DNA of 64,000 bases, taken from the NCBI GenBank assembly GCA_028641055.1, contig CM054059.1:108760263-108824262 (forward strand), in the 5' to 3' direction. Both the position numbers and the translations under genes were made by a program. Positions 46,948 to 57,960 of this stretch are shown here, in pieces. This DNA comes from Alopecurus myosuroides. Taxonomy: Eukaryota; Streptophyta; Magnoliopsida; Poales; Poaceae. Position 1 is the stretch's first letter. Each line of letters opens with the position of its first letter. Under the pieces are notes generated by a model. It had not been told where the DNA came from. It did not search any database and was given only the letters and a program-made list of their open reading frames with translations.

Positions 46948-49284
46948 CTAATGTAAGGAGTTAATCCATAAAACTAAATCAGCAGCCACAGAAGCACTCA
47001 ACCTATGCTTAAGCATAAGGAGATCTAACATGAAGCCCACTTTCCATCCCAAAAAGGAATGTCTTTCCGATTTAAAAATGACTCCATTCCTCTGTTTCCA
47101 AATATTCCAGCAAGCAAGAATCACTATCTCAGTGAAACAGGGCCCTTTGAAAGACTTTTTGGCGACAGTAAGATTTTGCACAAGTGTGTTATCACTCCAG
47201 CTGATTTGCAAATAATTCCAAATCCTGGAGCTAAAGACACATTGAAAGAACAAATGTATCCAGTCTTCATTGCAATGAGTGCAACAAAGAACACAAAAAT
47301 CAGTACCATCAATCTTCCAGTTTCTTCGTTTGATCATATCCTTTGTATTAATTCTATCCTTGAGGATCAACCAAGCAAAGAATTTATGTTTTGACATGCA
47401 TTTGGATTTCCATATCCACTTTGCAGGCCCATCTGGAGGTAAATGAGCAAATTGTAGCTGATAGAATTTGCTGGAGGTATATATGCCTTTATTGAAATTG
47501 CATCTCCAACTGTCCTCACTGTCAGACAACTGAACATTATTCACAATGACACTCAGATCATTAAACTCCTGGAAAGCTTCAATTGAAAACGGCAAATGGA
47601 AAGCATCCGAGAGGTCTGTCATCAGTATTAAATCTCTTACTGAGGATAAAGGATCCTTGGTAAAAGAGAATAATCTCGGGAATTTTATAGCCAAAGGTTG
47701 TCCAATCCACGAATCCTTCCAAAAAAGCCCCGAAAAACCATTTCCCAAAACGCAAGAGGATAAGGAACACCAGGTATCTGCTAATTGCATAACTCCTCTC
47801 CACCAGAAAGAACCACAGGATGTGACAGCATGTGGTACTGTTTGAAAATAATAAGCATTCTTGACTAAATGAACCCAAGGGATATCCAAATTGTTATAGA
47901 ATTTTGCCAAGAACTTCAGTAACAGAGCTCTATTTTGAATCTGGATATTGATGATCCCTAATCCTCCTTTGGATTTGGGTCTGCATACCATATCCCAGGC
48001 AGCTAAAGAATTCACTCTTTGCTTATTCTTGTCCTTTCTCCAAAAGCATCTCCTCCTTGCTTTATCTATTATATCAATGACACCTTTAGGAATTACAAGA
48101 GTGCACATGTAATATGAGGGCAAGGAGGAAAGAACCGAGTTCACAAGAACCAAACTATCTCCATAAGAAAGAAATGAGACTGTGGCAGAAAGTCTCCTCT
48201 CAATTCTGTCAATTAATGGTGCAAAATCCTTGATATTTGGCTTAGTGGTTCCCATAGGAAAGCCTAAATAAGTAAATGGCATAGAAGCCACGGTGCAATC
48301 AAGAACAGAAGCCAAATCCACACTTTCCTGCTGTGATAAATTAATCGGAATCATCGAAGATTTATTATAATTCACCTTTAGCCCAGTGAGACTAGCATAA
48401 AGGTTAAGCAGATCCTTAAAGACCAAAACCTGAGCCGGTTCAGCAGGAAGGATGACCAAGGTGTCATCCGCATATTGCACTATAGGAAAGTCTCCACCAA
48501 TTGGAATTGGCAGCCTGAGTCTTCCTTCTCTTAGTGCCAGATTAATAATACTTTGTAACAAATCCCCACCTAGCACATAAAGAATTGGGGACAGAGGATC
48601 CCCCTGCCTAACACCTCTTTTGCAAACAAAAGTTTTGCCAGGAACTCCATTCAAAAGAACTGATGAAGATCCAGAAGCAAGAATTTCCTTGACCCATTTA
48701 ATTACTAAAGGAGGGAACCCCTTAAATTTCAAGATCTGCAGAATAACAGAATGCTCAATGGTATCAAACGCTTTCTCAAAATCAATCTTGAAGATCACCA
48801 CTTTCTGCTTAGATTGTTTACATTGGTGAATGTATTCAAAGCACCATGCCAGACAATCTTGAATAGTTCTGGATTTGATGAAACCATATTGATTAGCATG
48901 GATGCAACCAAAGATTTTGTCTTGGAAACGATTAGCCAGAATTTTGGTGATGAATTTCAAACAAGTATTGGTCAGAGAAATAGGTCTGAAATCATTTACA
49001 GTCTCAGGAGAATTAATCTTTGGAATCAAAGTAATGAAAGATCCATTAATGCTCTCCAAAGAGATCCTGGCACTGTGAAACTCATTGCATAACATGACAA
49101 AATCATCTTTAATTATACTCCAGCAGTGTTTAATAAAAAGTCCAGTAAAACCATCTGGTCCAGGCGCACGATCAGATTTTAGGTGTTTTACAACACCCTC
49201 AATCTCCTCAACAGTGAACGGATTAGCCAAGGTATCCAAACCATCAACCACAGGCAAGAAAACAGACAAATCAAAATCAGACAT
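46948..49284 (-). CDS. LINE ORF2, reverse transcriptase part
   Basis: This 778-codon frame starts MSDFDLSVFLPVVDG. It contains the motifs DFRPISLTNT (98-107), IDFEKAFDTIEH (167-178), GVRQGDPLSPIL (224-235) and catalytic YADD (271-274). A C-terminal cysteine/histidine zinc-binding region follows (WIWKSKCMSKHKFFAWL…CVLCC), as in plant L1 proteins. No stop interrupts it. A one-base frame difference near 49288 separates it from the endonuclease. With that exception the enzyme looks intact. Confidence 0.9.
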   Translation of the reverse strand: MSDFDLSVFLPVVDGLDTLANPFTVEEIEGVVKHLKSDRAPGPDGFTGLFIKHCWSIIKDDFVMLCNEFHSARISLESINGSFITLIPKINSPETVNDFRPISLTNTCLKFITKILANRFQDKIFGCIHANQYGFIKSRTIQDCLAWCFEYIHQCKQSKQKVVIFKIDFEKAFDTIEHSVILQILKFKGFPPLVIKWVKEILASGSSSVLLNGVPGKTFVCKRGVRQGDPLSPILYVLGGDLLQSIINLALREGRLRLPIPIGGDFPIVQYADDTLVILPAEPAQVLVFKDLLNLYASLTGLKVNYNKSSMIPINLSQQESVDLASVLDCTVASMPFTYLGFPMGTTKPNIKDFAPLIDRIERRLSATVSFLSYGDSLVLVNSVLSSLPSYYMCTLVIPKGVIDIIDKARRRCFWRKDKNKQRVNSLAAWDMVCRPKSKGGLGIINIQIQNRALLLKFLAKFYNNLDIPWVHLVKNAYYFQTVPHAVTSCGSFWWRGVMQLADTWCSLSSCVLGNGFSGLFWKDSWIGQPLAIKFPRLFSFTKDPLSSVRDLILMTDLSDAFHLPFSIEAFQEFNDLSVIVNNVQLSDSEDSWRCNFNKGIYTSSKFYQLQFAHLPPDGPAKWIWKSKCMSKHKFFAWLILKDRINTKDMIKRRNWKIDGTDFCVLCCTHCNEDWIHLFFQCVFSSRIWNYLQISWSDNTLVQNLTVAKKSFKGPCFTEIVILACWNIWKQRNGVIFKSERHSFLGWKVGFMLDLLMLKHRLSASVAADLVLWINSLH

Positions 49285-50669
49285 GGGTCCATTCTGTTCT
49301 TAAAGCAGGACCAGAAAGCAGCAGCTTTGTCCATATGATCCACCAACACATTTCCAGAAGCATCAGAGATGGATGGAATAGAATTCCTCCTAAATCTCTC
49401 GGTGGCCCTAGCATGAAAATATTTGGTATTCTCGCCAGAAAGCTTGGCCCATCGAATAGTACATCTTTGCTTCCAGTAATCAGATTGTAAAGTAAGCAAA
49501 TTCTTGATATGCTTCTTAACAATAAGTCTGAAATTAAATTCAGGAACACTCAACTGTCGCACATCTTCCAATTGGTCCAAAAACAAAATCACTTTACTAC
49601 TCATATCAATGAGAATCTTTAACTGAGATAAATTCCTTCCCCAATCCTTCAAAGCATATCTGAGATTCTTTAATTTAGCAGTGATTTTGGAAGTAATTGT
49701 TTTGGCCAAAACAGGGGTATTCCAAACCTTTGTCACAAGATCCATGAAACCAGGTTGCTTAACCCAATGATTTTCAAACCGAAAAATCTTTGCCTTTGGG
49801 ATGTTAGTTCCAATTTTAACCATACAAGGCAAGTGATCAGAAGTGATATTAGACATTGGTAATACCATGGTATTAGGGAAGTCCAATGTCCACTGACAAG
49901 AAGTAAAGAACCAATCTAATTGGACCAGAAGAGGATCACTTTGCATATTAGACCAAGTGAAATTCCTACCTTTAACTGGCAGCTCCAATAAACCCAGATG
50001 GCTGATGACATCATTAAAAATAAACATATCATTTAAATCAGCTCCCGGTTTATTTCTATTATCCAGTGATCTAATGAAATTAAAATCACCAAGAATCATC
50101 CAGTTCTGATGAATTGGAATGGAAAGATTATATAACCAATTAACAAAATCCTCTCTCTCCACCCCCTTGCAAGGACCATAAACATTCACCAAATTCCAAG
50201 AAATTGAATTGTGAGTGGATGTGAATTTAATGTGAATGGCAGAGCGATGAACCTCTAACAATTCTCCACTGAATATGGAACTGTTCCAAAGCACAATTAG
50301 ACCTCCAGAAGCTCCAACAGAGGGAGAGAAAACAAATTGATCAAACCTTTTAGGGCAGAATGACCTAATAAAGGAATGATCAAAATCCTGGCATTTAGTC
50401 TCCTGTAAGCAAATGATAGAAGCCCGACTTTCGTCAATTTTATTATAAACTGCATCTCTTTTAGATTTATCATTGAGTCCTCTCACATTCCAGTCAAAAA
50501 CAATCCAATCCAAATTCAGATAGGCCGTATTATCCATGGAAAAGATAGATAATAAATAAAATTGCTGATCATCAAAGACCAGCACAGTAGATAACCAAAA
50601 GATAATACCCATAGAGTAGTACATATATGATGTAGCATAACAAAATATACCAGTGAAACCCAGCAACAA
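49188..50669 (-). CDS. LINE ORF2, apurinic endonuclease part
   Basis: The real start is probably the ATG at 50537 (MDNTAYLNLDW), since the upstream codons are hydrophobic and unlike endonucleases. It shows WNVRGLNDKSKRD (60-72), the catalytic QETK (89-92), NVYGP (162-166) and GDFN (194-197), then SDHLPC. The end of the frame overlaps the reverse transcriptase in another frame; a single-base indel near 49288 probably split one ORF2. Confidence 0.85.
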   Translation of the reverse strand: MLLGFTGIFCYATSYMYYSMGIIFWLSTVLVFDDQQFYLLSIFSMDNTAYLNLDWIVFDWNVRGLNDKSKRDAVYNKIDESRASIICLQETKCQDFDHSFIRSFCPKRFDQFVFSPSVGASGGLIVLWNSSIFSGELLEVHRSAIHIKFTSTHNSISWNLVNVYGPCKGVEREDFVNWLYNLSIPIHQNWMILGDFNFIRSLDNRNKPGADLNDMFIFNDVISHLGLLELPVKGRNFTWSNMQSDPLLVQLDWFFTSCQWTLDFPNTMVLPMSNITSDHLPCMVKIGTNIPKAKIFRFENHWVKQPGFMDLVTKVWNTPVLAKTITSKITAKLKNLRYALKDWGRNLSQLKILIDMSSKVILFLDQLEDVRQLSVPEFNFRLIVKKHIKNLLTLQSDYWKQRCTIRWAKLSGENTKYFHARATERFRRNSIPSISDASGNVLVDHMDKAAAFWSCFKNRMDPCLILICLFSCLWLMVWIPWLIRSLLRRLRVL

Positions 50670-50711
50670 CTCCAGGGACCAAACATGCCCATAGGAAAGA
50701 AAAAAGGCCCA

Positions 50712-51395
50712 CTAATCATCAGAACTTGAGGAAGTGGTGGGCTTCTTTGGAGCAGCTTCAAGCTTCTCCACCGTTATTTCAGAATCCTCTATCTGGAGCA
50801 TGGTTCCCGCCCTCCGCAGAATAGCAACAGGGGTGAAGGGGGGCACTCCCCCTGGAGAGTCTTGAGGACGAGCAGACTTGGCCTTTTTCCTAGGTTCTGG
50901 CTTGTCGGAAGCAGGCAGAACCCTGAACCCAGCGTTCTTGGCAAGGCTACGCGTCACTCTACGCTCCTCAAGAACAAGGGGAGTCGACACCTTCCTGGTC
51001 CTCTTCTTGGTAGCAGGCAGAGGAGTCACAGGTTCAGGAACAGGGCTTGAATCCATTAGCAGAGGAACAGGGGCAGCAGAGGAGACTGGCAACTCAAAAG
51101 GCAGCAAAGTCGACAGAAATTCAAATCTTCTGTCGAAAGTAACCCGAGCTTTGTGTTCCAAAAAATATCTGGACCACTCAACCACAGGGTCAGGCAGTAA
51201 GACTTGCAGAATCTGCACGTCATTGTTCAGGGCTGCAACATTTGCTGGAGGTGGTGGAACAAAAGGAACAATTGCCAGCTGGTTTTGTTCCACCTGCTGC
51301 TGCAGCTCCACAAATTGCTCCGGGCCTTCAGCTCTTACAACATTCATGGAGTCAATGGAGGCACCCGAGAATTGAACAGATACAGAAGATTGCAC
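50712..51395 (-). CDS. LINE ORF1 (gag-like, 227 codons)
   Basis: The frame starts MQSSVSVQFSGAS, has a proline- and basic-rich middle (KKRTRKVST, EERRVTRSL) and ends with a serine/acid tail (SSSSDD). It lies immediately upstream of the endonuclease on the same strand, the place for the RNA-binding ORF1 of L1 elements. It lacks a visible zinc knuckle, so it may be shortened. Confidence 0.65.
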   Translation of the reverse strand: MQSSVSVQFSGASIDSMNVVRAEGPEQFVELQQQVEQNQLAIVPFVPPPPANVAALNNDVQILQVLLPDPVVEWSRYFLEHKARVTFDRRFEFLSTLLPFELPVSSAAPVPLLMDSSPVPEPVTPLPATKKRTRKVSTPLVLEERRVTRSLAKNAGFRVLPASDKPEPRKKAKSARPQDSPGGVPPFTPVAILRRAGTMLQIEDSEITVEKLEAAPKKPTTSSSSDD

Positions 51396-51530
51396 CTGCT
51401 TACTGTTGATTGGATATCGTTAGACGATGATATAAGCCAAAAGCCAAAATCAAAAGCACCTATTTAGGTGCTTTTGTGGCTTATAAGCCAAAAGTCAAAA
51501 GCCAGATAATAAGCCTAACCAAAAAGGGCC

Positions 51531-52648
51531 ATATTCTTCCTCAAAACAGCCACCATACCTACCTATCATGGCATTTCTATAGCCATTCCGAGATATATTG
51601 TTGCACAAAATCCACTCCCATTATGTTACTTGATGATGAGCTTCATGGTTATTTATGCATACTGCTACACTGGCAGGAGCATGCAGTTGGATACATCAGA
51701 GATATTCCATTATGAGTTATGAGTACTAAAAGTGTGATGATTCATTGTAATATAGGATGTTGCCCCTACCGGTGAGGATATATAAAATAAAATAAAATAA
51801 ATGAAAAAACCCAGAAAAAAGGGCCAAAGAGAGAATAAAGAGAGAGGGGGCGCATCACTATCCTTTATACCGCACTTGTGCTTCATGTTTAGCACCAATG
51901 CTTCAGTTTGGAGAAAGTTTTCATATTATCGTTCATTCATAACTATGTGGGTAACTTTACATTATAGAACTTGGCTTGTATATTCCAATGATGAGCTTCC
52001 TCAAATGAGCTCTAGGTCTTCGTGAGCAAGCAAGTTGGATGCACCCCCACTAGTTCCATTGGAGAGCTTTCATACACTTATAGCTCTATGTGCATCCGTT
52101 CTGTGGAAATCCCTACTCCTTGCATAGCTTCGGTTGTAAGACTTTCTCTTGTCTAATGACCACTTTCAGCTTTGTGAGCCTTTCTTCCATTGACCTTCCA
52201 AACCCCCCATAATGTTCTATTTGCCATAACATCCCGGTGCCAGGGACCAACGAAGAACACTTGCTTGTTTTTAGTGCGCCAATAGTTTAAGATTCAAGCA
52301 TTGTATCATGTGGAAAGCTTGACTTGGTCCTAACAGGGGTTGTGAAGATCATTTGACGTGCATGATATTGTTGTTCTTGAAAGCTTAAATCATCTCTAAT
52401 AAACTTTGCACGGTTGATAGTCTTTTAGTATTGATTCATTATTTTTTTTTGCTTTTTTCTCCTTATTTGTTTATGCATTACTTGTTGATATCAAATATAG
52501 ATCACAACTTTAGTTCATTTGATCCTAGTTTACATGCTCAATTTTACATATTATGATCAAGATTGTGTGGTAGCATGTCACCTTAGAAATTATTTTGTTT
52601 TATCGTTTACCTACTCGAGGACGAGTAGGAACTAAGCTTGGGGATGAT
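51531..52648 (+). other. 3' internal region and polypurine tract of element E
   Basis: This non-coding sequence ends GAGGACGAGTAGGAACTAAG and then CTTGGGGATGAT next to the 3' LTR. The tract near 52634-52648 is purine-rich enough to be the plus-strand primer. No gene is seen. Confidence 0.65.
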
Positions 52649-54136
52649 TGATATATCTCCAACGTATCTATAATTTCCGATGTTCCATGTTGATATTATG
52701 CCAATTGATACATGTTTTCTCCCTTCTTTATAGAATTTTTACACGTTTTCCGGGACTAACCTATTAACAAGATGCCAAGTGCCAGTTCCTTGTTTTCTGC
52801 TGCTTTTTATTTCAGAAAAGTTGTTCTGGAAATATTCTCGGAATTGGACGCCATGAATCCCGAAGTTCCTATTTTCCCGGAAGCATCCAGTAGTCCGAAG
52901 AGGAGTCGAAGACGAGCACCAGGGGCCCACACCATGGGGTGGCGCCCCCCTTGGCCGCGCCAGGGGGTGGTGTGGGAGCCCCAGGGCTCCACCGCTGCCC
53001 TTTCGCCTATTTATTCCCCCGGATGGAAAACCATAAACACCTGATCAAATATCCCCGAAAAGTTCCGCGGCCGTCATCGTCGTCAACCCTAGATCAGGGG
53101 GGGTCTGAAGCTGTCTCCCGGCACCCTGCTAGAGGGAGATCATCACCGGAGGCTTCTTCATCATCATGCCTGCCTCCGGAGTGATGCGTGAGTAGTTCAT
53201 CCTTGGACTACGGGTCCATAGCAGTAGCTAGATGGTTGTCTTCTCCTCCTATGCCTCAATGTTTAGATCTCGCGAGCTGCCTAACATGATCGAGATTGTT
53301 CTTATGTAACTCTATGTGTTGTGTTTGCTGGGATCCGATGAATATTGAACTTATGCCAAGTTGATTATAGTCTTTATTGCATATGTTCTTTGTGATCTTG
53401 CATGCTTTCCTTTGCTAGTGGTTGCTCTGGCCAAGTAATTCCTAGTGACTCCAAGAGGGAGTATTTATGCTCGATAGTGGGTTCATGCCTCCTTTTCGCG
53501 TGTGCTCGAGTGACAGAAATGTGACGGGGGAGGATGTGCTGTTTCCACTAGGGAGAAAAAGTAGTGTGAGTGCCCGCGCGCACAATCATTGCTTACATTA
53601 CACACATTGCTTAATGTGATTATCTGTTGTTTACAACTTAATATCTAAGGGGGTTCGGATGATAACCTGAGGGTGGATTATTAGTCATATATGCAGTTGG
53701 ATTACGGTCTATGTATATTGTTGTAATGCCCACACTAAATATCATAGTAGTCATCATGTCATGAATGTGCACTACGGTGCAACCTTTATTTATCAATTGC
53801 CTAGCTGTAATTTGTTCACCCAGCATGCTATCTTTTATGGAGAGACACCACTAGTGAACCTATGAACCCCGGTCCATTTTCCTACACTGTTAAACAAACC
53901 ACTACAATTCCCTGCTTTGTTTACTTACTGCAAGCATACACCGGTGAGATTGACAACCTCACTGTACTGTTGGGACAAAGGATTTTGGTTGTGTTGTGTG
54001 CAGGTTTCGCGTTGTTGTTGACACTGGTGAGGCGCCATCACCACCGTCAGTGGCATGTCGAAAATCCTTTTTCTCCTACTGGATTGGTAACCTTGGTTCT
54101 TAACTGAGGGAAATTCTTACCGTTGTACTCATCACA
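52649..54136 (+). repeat. 3' LTR of element E, interrupted by element F
   Basis: It starts TGATATATCTCCAACGTATC and matches 28795-30346 up to CTCATCACA. The last ~30 bp of the LTR, known from the 5' copy, are absent because element F begins at 54137. They should reappear beyond the window. Confidence 0.85.
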
Positions 54137-55508
54137 TGTAACACCTGGGGTGTTTCCCTAAGCTAGAAAATTGGTTGTTTTTCTTTTTTTGGCATTGCAT
54201 CACATGCATCATATGCATTGCCCTTGTTTTCAAAAAAAAAAACAACTCAAAAGTTCAAACCAATTTAAACTTTCAAACATGTTCAAGTTTCCAATTAAAA
54301 GTGGCAAACTAAACAACTCAAAATGTTTTCAATAGTTTGAATTTGAATCAATTAAAAATACTTGATAATAAAACCCCTTTTATCAACACCCTAATGGTAA
54401 ATTCAAAAATTCAAATCAAATCATTCATAATTGGCATGTTCCAAATGTGGTTTAAAAATTAAAATTTTGCAAACATTTAAATTCAATAAGTTTCATAGTT
54501 GTTTGAGCTTATTGAATAAAACTTGCTTAATTTAAAACTCAAATCTATATGAAACCCTATTTGAATTTCAAATAGCAATTTCAAACTAATTGGCATTTTC
54601 AAATTGTTGAAAATAAGTTAACATACCTTGATATTGCTGTTTTGTAAATCAATAAAAAATATTTCATAAAACTAAAACCCTAACATCTAATTCTATTTCC
54701 CCTCCTTTTCCTTCCCTACAACAAAAAAAAGAGAGAACAAAAAAAGAATAAAAAGAAACCCTTTGAGCTGAGGGGAAGGCAGGCCTTTCAGCCCAGCCCA
54801 CCACGGGCCTCCTCCTCCCCCCAGCCCACCAGGCCTCTCTCCCCCCTCCATCTTCGGGCCCAGCCTCCTTCTTCTTCCCTCCGTACAGACAGACACGAGG
54901 GTGTCGCTGTCATCCCCCCACCATGGACCCCCTGCTCCCGTGCCCCTACAAGTACCCGGGTCGTGCCCTAGTTCCTCTTCTCCCCTTCCTTCTTCCCCAG
55001 CCACCGCCAATCCTCCTCCTCCCTCTCGGAAACCCTCTTTCCTCCTGCTGTTTCTCCTCTGCTTTTCTGCAATCACCATGGCCGATGCATGATCGTGGGA
55101 GGAGCAGGGGTTGTGGTCGCCGACGGGACCCCGCGAGCACGGGAACGAGTTCCCCTCGCCGTCCTCTTCCTCCTCGTGTCCAGGGAGGGACACGAGCCAC
55201 GCTCGATCGCCACCACGCTGCCTCGACGTCGCCGTCGTCGACCACTGTCCTGCACCGAGCCCCTTCCTCCTTTTCCCTCACGGTGAGCACCACCTCTCCC
55301 TCGACCTTTTCCCTCTCTGCATCAGTAGCCAAGCACACGTACACCCTAGCACGCCACGCATCCAACCGCAGCAGCTCGCGAGTCGTCGCCGGCGTCCTCC
55401 CCGTCGCGGTGAAGTGAAGGAAGTCTGAACTTTTTATGTTCAGTTTCAGTTACGCACGCGACTGAAGCTCATACCCCCCAAGCCCCTTACCTGACAACAA
55501 ACGCAGTG

Positions 55509-55584
55509 TAGCGCAGTGGCACTGCAGCGCCGCGCACAGCCGTGAGGGCGTGGGTTCGATTCCCCCCTCGCGCATTTTCTTTTT
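55509..55584 (+). promoter_or_regulatory. tRNA-like Pol III module in the F 5' LTR
   Basis: A-box TAGCGCAGTGG (55509-55519) and a canonical B-box GGTTCGATTCC (55553-55563) start exactly 44 nt apart, the tRNA spacing. Laid on tRNA numbering (position 1 at 55502), the anticodon stem pairs 4 of 5, the T stem 4 of 5, and GCGC/GCGC form a D-like stem. The acceptor stem hardly pairs (about 2 of 7). TTTT and TTTTT runs follow at 55575-55584, a Pol III-type stop. So it is tRNA-derived, not a working tRNA. Confidence 0.6.
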
Positions 55585-56775
55585 CAGGAATTAATCGCGG
55601 TGCTGGCCCACCCGTCATGGGCCGTGGAGGCCAGCGCAGCTGCCACCCGCGCCACGCCAGCGCCTGCGTGGCAGTGGCCCGCACGACAGCCACTGTGGGT
55701 ACACAAGCCCACGGTGCATAAAGTCCCTGGACCTTAAATAAAATTGCAGAAATTGTTTTAAACTCCCAAATTGAATATCTCTTAAACGGTAATTCCAAAT
55801 CCAATAATTTAACATGTTATCCACTCCAAATTTTATGCTCTAAATGTTTATCACAATTATTTCACATTTTGAACAAATAGAATTCAATATAATTTTGGGC
55901 ACTTTAATTAATTCATTCAATTTTGTGAAAATCATAACTAATTCATTTTAATTCCAATTTCAACAAATAAAATATGTTTTCCAATCCAAATTTCCTGTAC
56001 TTTTCAAATATGCAACTTGTTCACTGTATTGAACATTTCAAATGGTTTCAAAAATCCAAATTCAAATAACTCTTTTGAATTTGATTAAATCCATAACAAA
56101 TTCAAATTTATTTCAAATGACCCATATAAAGTATGTTTTCCATCCAAAATTTCATGCCCTTTCCAAATATAACATTTGTTTTCTGTTTTGGATAAATAAA
56201 ATTAATACAATTACTTAATGCTTTAATTAAATCATTTAAATGGTGAAATTCATAACATGCTCAATTAAAATCCAATTTCAACAAATAAAATATGTTTTCC
56301 ACTCAAAATGAAACCACCTTTCTGAATATCAACTTTGTTTTGCAATTTGGACAATTAAAATTAATGTCATTTAAAAAATGCCTTAATTAATTAATTAATT
56401 AAAAGTCCTAATTAATAACTTTCGCATGCTTGCTCCAAATTGAAAACCCAAAACATGAAATCCATCCAAAATGAAATGCTACACTTGAATATCAACTTTG
56501 TTTTCTGGTTTGCAACATTTAAATTGGATATTTGCTTCACCTCTTATTTAGTGCATTTAAATTGGTAATATGCTTAATCAAATCATTTAAAATTGTTTCT
56601 CAACCAATAAAGTATGTTTTCCAATCAGATTCATGTCATTAACATGTTCATGTCATTCATATTCCTGTTTGCATCTTGCCTTGTGCATTTTAGCATTTTG
56701 TTATGCATGATCACCTAAATGGCAACATATGGAATGTATGGGCACTAGTAGGAAACTGCCTTTCTATGGAATGCT

Positions 56776-57095
56776 TTCTGTGGCGCACCAGTGTGTGGTG
56801 CGCCATAGAAATTTAGTTTTGTGGTGCACGTCAAAATATGCGCCATCGAAATGTTGTATTCTGTGGCGCACGGAGGAAAGGTGCGCCACAGAAACTCAAT
56901 TTCTGTGGCGCACGTAATCTGGTGCGCCACAGAAATAAGCAATTCTATGGCGCACGGGGATTGGTGCGCCACAGAAATAGGCAATTCTATGGCGCACGGG
57001 GATTCGTGCGCCACAGAAATAGGCAATTCTATGGCGCACGGGGATTGGTGCGCCACAGAATCCAACATTTCTGCCACACGTGGAGCCACAGAATT
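56776..57095. repeat. Subterminal tandem hairpin repeats of the CACTA element, left end
   Basis: About seven units of 41-42 bp, each self-complementary (TTCTGTGGCGCAC…GTGCGCCACAGAA). The best copies start near 56861, 56903, 56944, 56986 and 57028. Similar units occur once near 57477 and three to four times at 58087-58280. Subterminal repeats are the usual transposase-binding sites of CACTA elements. Confidence 0.85.
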
Positions 57096-57529
57096 TTTTT
57101 CTTCCCTCCACCCCCCCCCCCCCGGGAACGCCTTTTCTAGTTTTTGACGGAAGAGTTGGCGGTCTAAAAAGCATCAAAAAATAAATCCCTTATAGATGCA
57201 CGGAGAGTTTAAGGTCTACTTTTTTATCAAGTTTTGAAATATGAATTTCGACTTTCCTAGCAAAAGTTCGTTAAAAAAAGTAAAATGGGCATAACTTTTG
57301 CATACGATGTCGAAAAAAAATGATCAAGATATCAAAAAAAAACTAGAGAGAAAAAGGAACCCAACCTCACTCGCTTTCGGCCTGTGGGCTTTTTTTAGAA
57401 TCGCCAAATTCCAAAAGGAACAAAAGTTATGGCCGTTTGAAGATTTTGATTAGAAAAAAAATAAAAAATAAATTTTGTGGCGCACCCCTTCATTTGGTGC
57501 GCCACAGAATTCTTGATGCAGGATTTCGA

Positions 57530-57960
57530 ATCCTGCCTCCTCCCCTCCTCTTCTTCCTCTTGTTTCCCTTCTCCTCTTCTTCCCTTCTCCCCTCCACTTC
57601 TACTCCACTTCTCATCTTCCCTTCTCTCTTCTACCTCTCCACTTCTCTCCTCTCCTCCACCTACTACTCCACCTCTCCTCCTTCTCCACCACCACCACCC
57701 CTCCTCCTCCTCCACCACCACCTCCGGCGAGCTCACCCTCCTCCACCACCACCTCTCCTCCTCCTCCTTCTCCTCTCCACCAACTCCGGCGAGCTCCTCC
57801 TCCTCCTCCACCACCACCTCTCCTCCTGCTTCTCCTCCTCCACCACCACCTCTCCTCCTCCTTCTCCTCCTCCTCCACCACCACCTCTCCTCCTCCTCCT
57901 CCTCCTCCTCCACCACCACCACCACCACCTCCGGCGAGCTCCTCCTTCTCCTCCCCACCA
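57530..57960. repeat. TCC/ACC-rich microsatellite inside the CACTA element
   Basis: A long C/T-rich then TCC- and CCA-repeat tract, broken by CTCCGGCGAGCTC blocks near 57721, 57785 and 57932. The proline-, serine- and glycine-rich frames on both strands arise from this tract. Confidence 0.85.

Larger units (their letters stand above)
46819..51430 (-). mobile_element. LINE (non-LTR retrotransposon), near full length
   Basis: Read on the minus strand it ends in a poly-A tail (the T-run 46819-46832). Coding order is a gag-like ORF1 (51395-50712), an endonuclease and a reverse transcriptase. It lies inside a MITE. The 5' end is placed near 51430, where the MITE right arm begins. I could not find a convincing target duplication. 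It fits the plant L1 clade. Confidence 0.85.
46737..51530. mobile_element. GGCCCTGTTTGG-type MITE split by a LINE
   Basis: The left arm (46737-46818) starts GGCCCTGTTTGGTTGGGC and the right arm (about 51431-51530) ends with the complement of GGCCCTTTTTGGTTAGGC. The arms share GGCTTATTATCTGGC and GGCTTATAAGCCACAAAAGC as inverted repeats. ATA occurs on both sides (46734-46736 and 51531-51533), a possible 3-bp duplication as in PIF/Harbinger (Tourist-like) elements. The original MITE was about 180 bp; the LINE sits near its centre. Confidence 0.7.
28795..54136 (+). mobile_element. Element E: non-autonomous Athila/Sabrina-like gypsy element with nested insertions
   Basis: The element has a 5' LTR (28795-30376), an Athila-type primer-binding site, a short gag-like ORF, long non-coding internal DNA, a polypurine tract (near 52634-52648) and a 3' LTR from 52649 that is cut by element F at 54137. 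Without the Helitron, the two MITEs and the LINE, the internal region is only about 3.6 kb. It shows no protease, reverse transcriptase or integrase, so it relied on another element. The two LTRs differ by several percent by eye, which fits an old insertion. Its remaining 3' end must lie beyond the window. Confidence 0.8.

Noticed and set aside
54693..55193. 166-codon frame repeated nearly unchanged at 61321-61821
   Set aside because: Both are the same GC-rich part of the two F LTRs. Its repetition reflects LTR duplication, not a gene.
55502..55574. A functional tRNA gene
   Set aside because: A and B boxes fit, but the acceptor stem pairs at only about two of seven positions and position 33 is not T. 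I report it as a tRNA-like promoter module.
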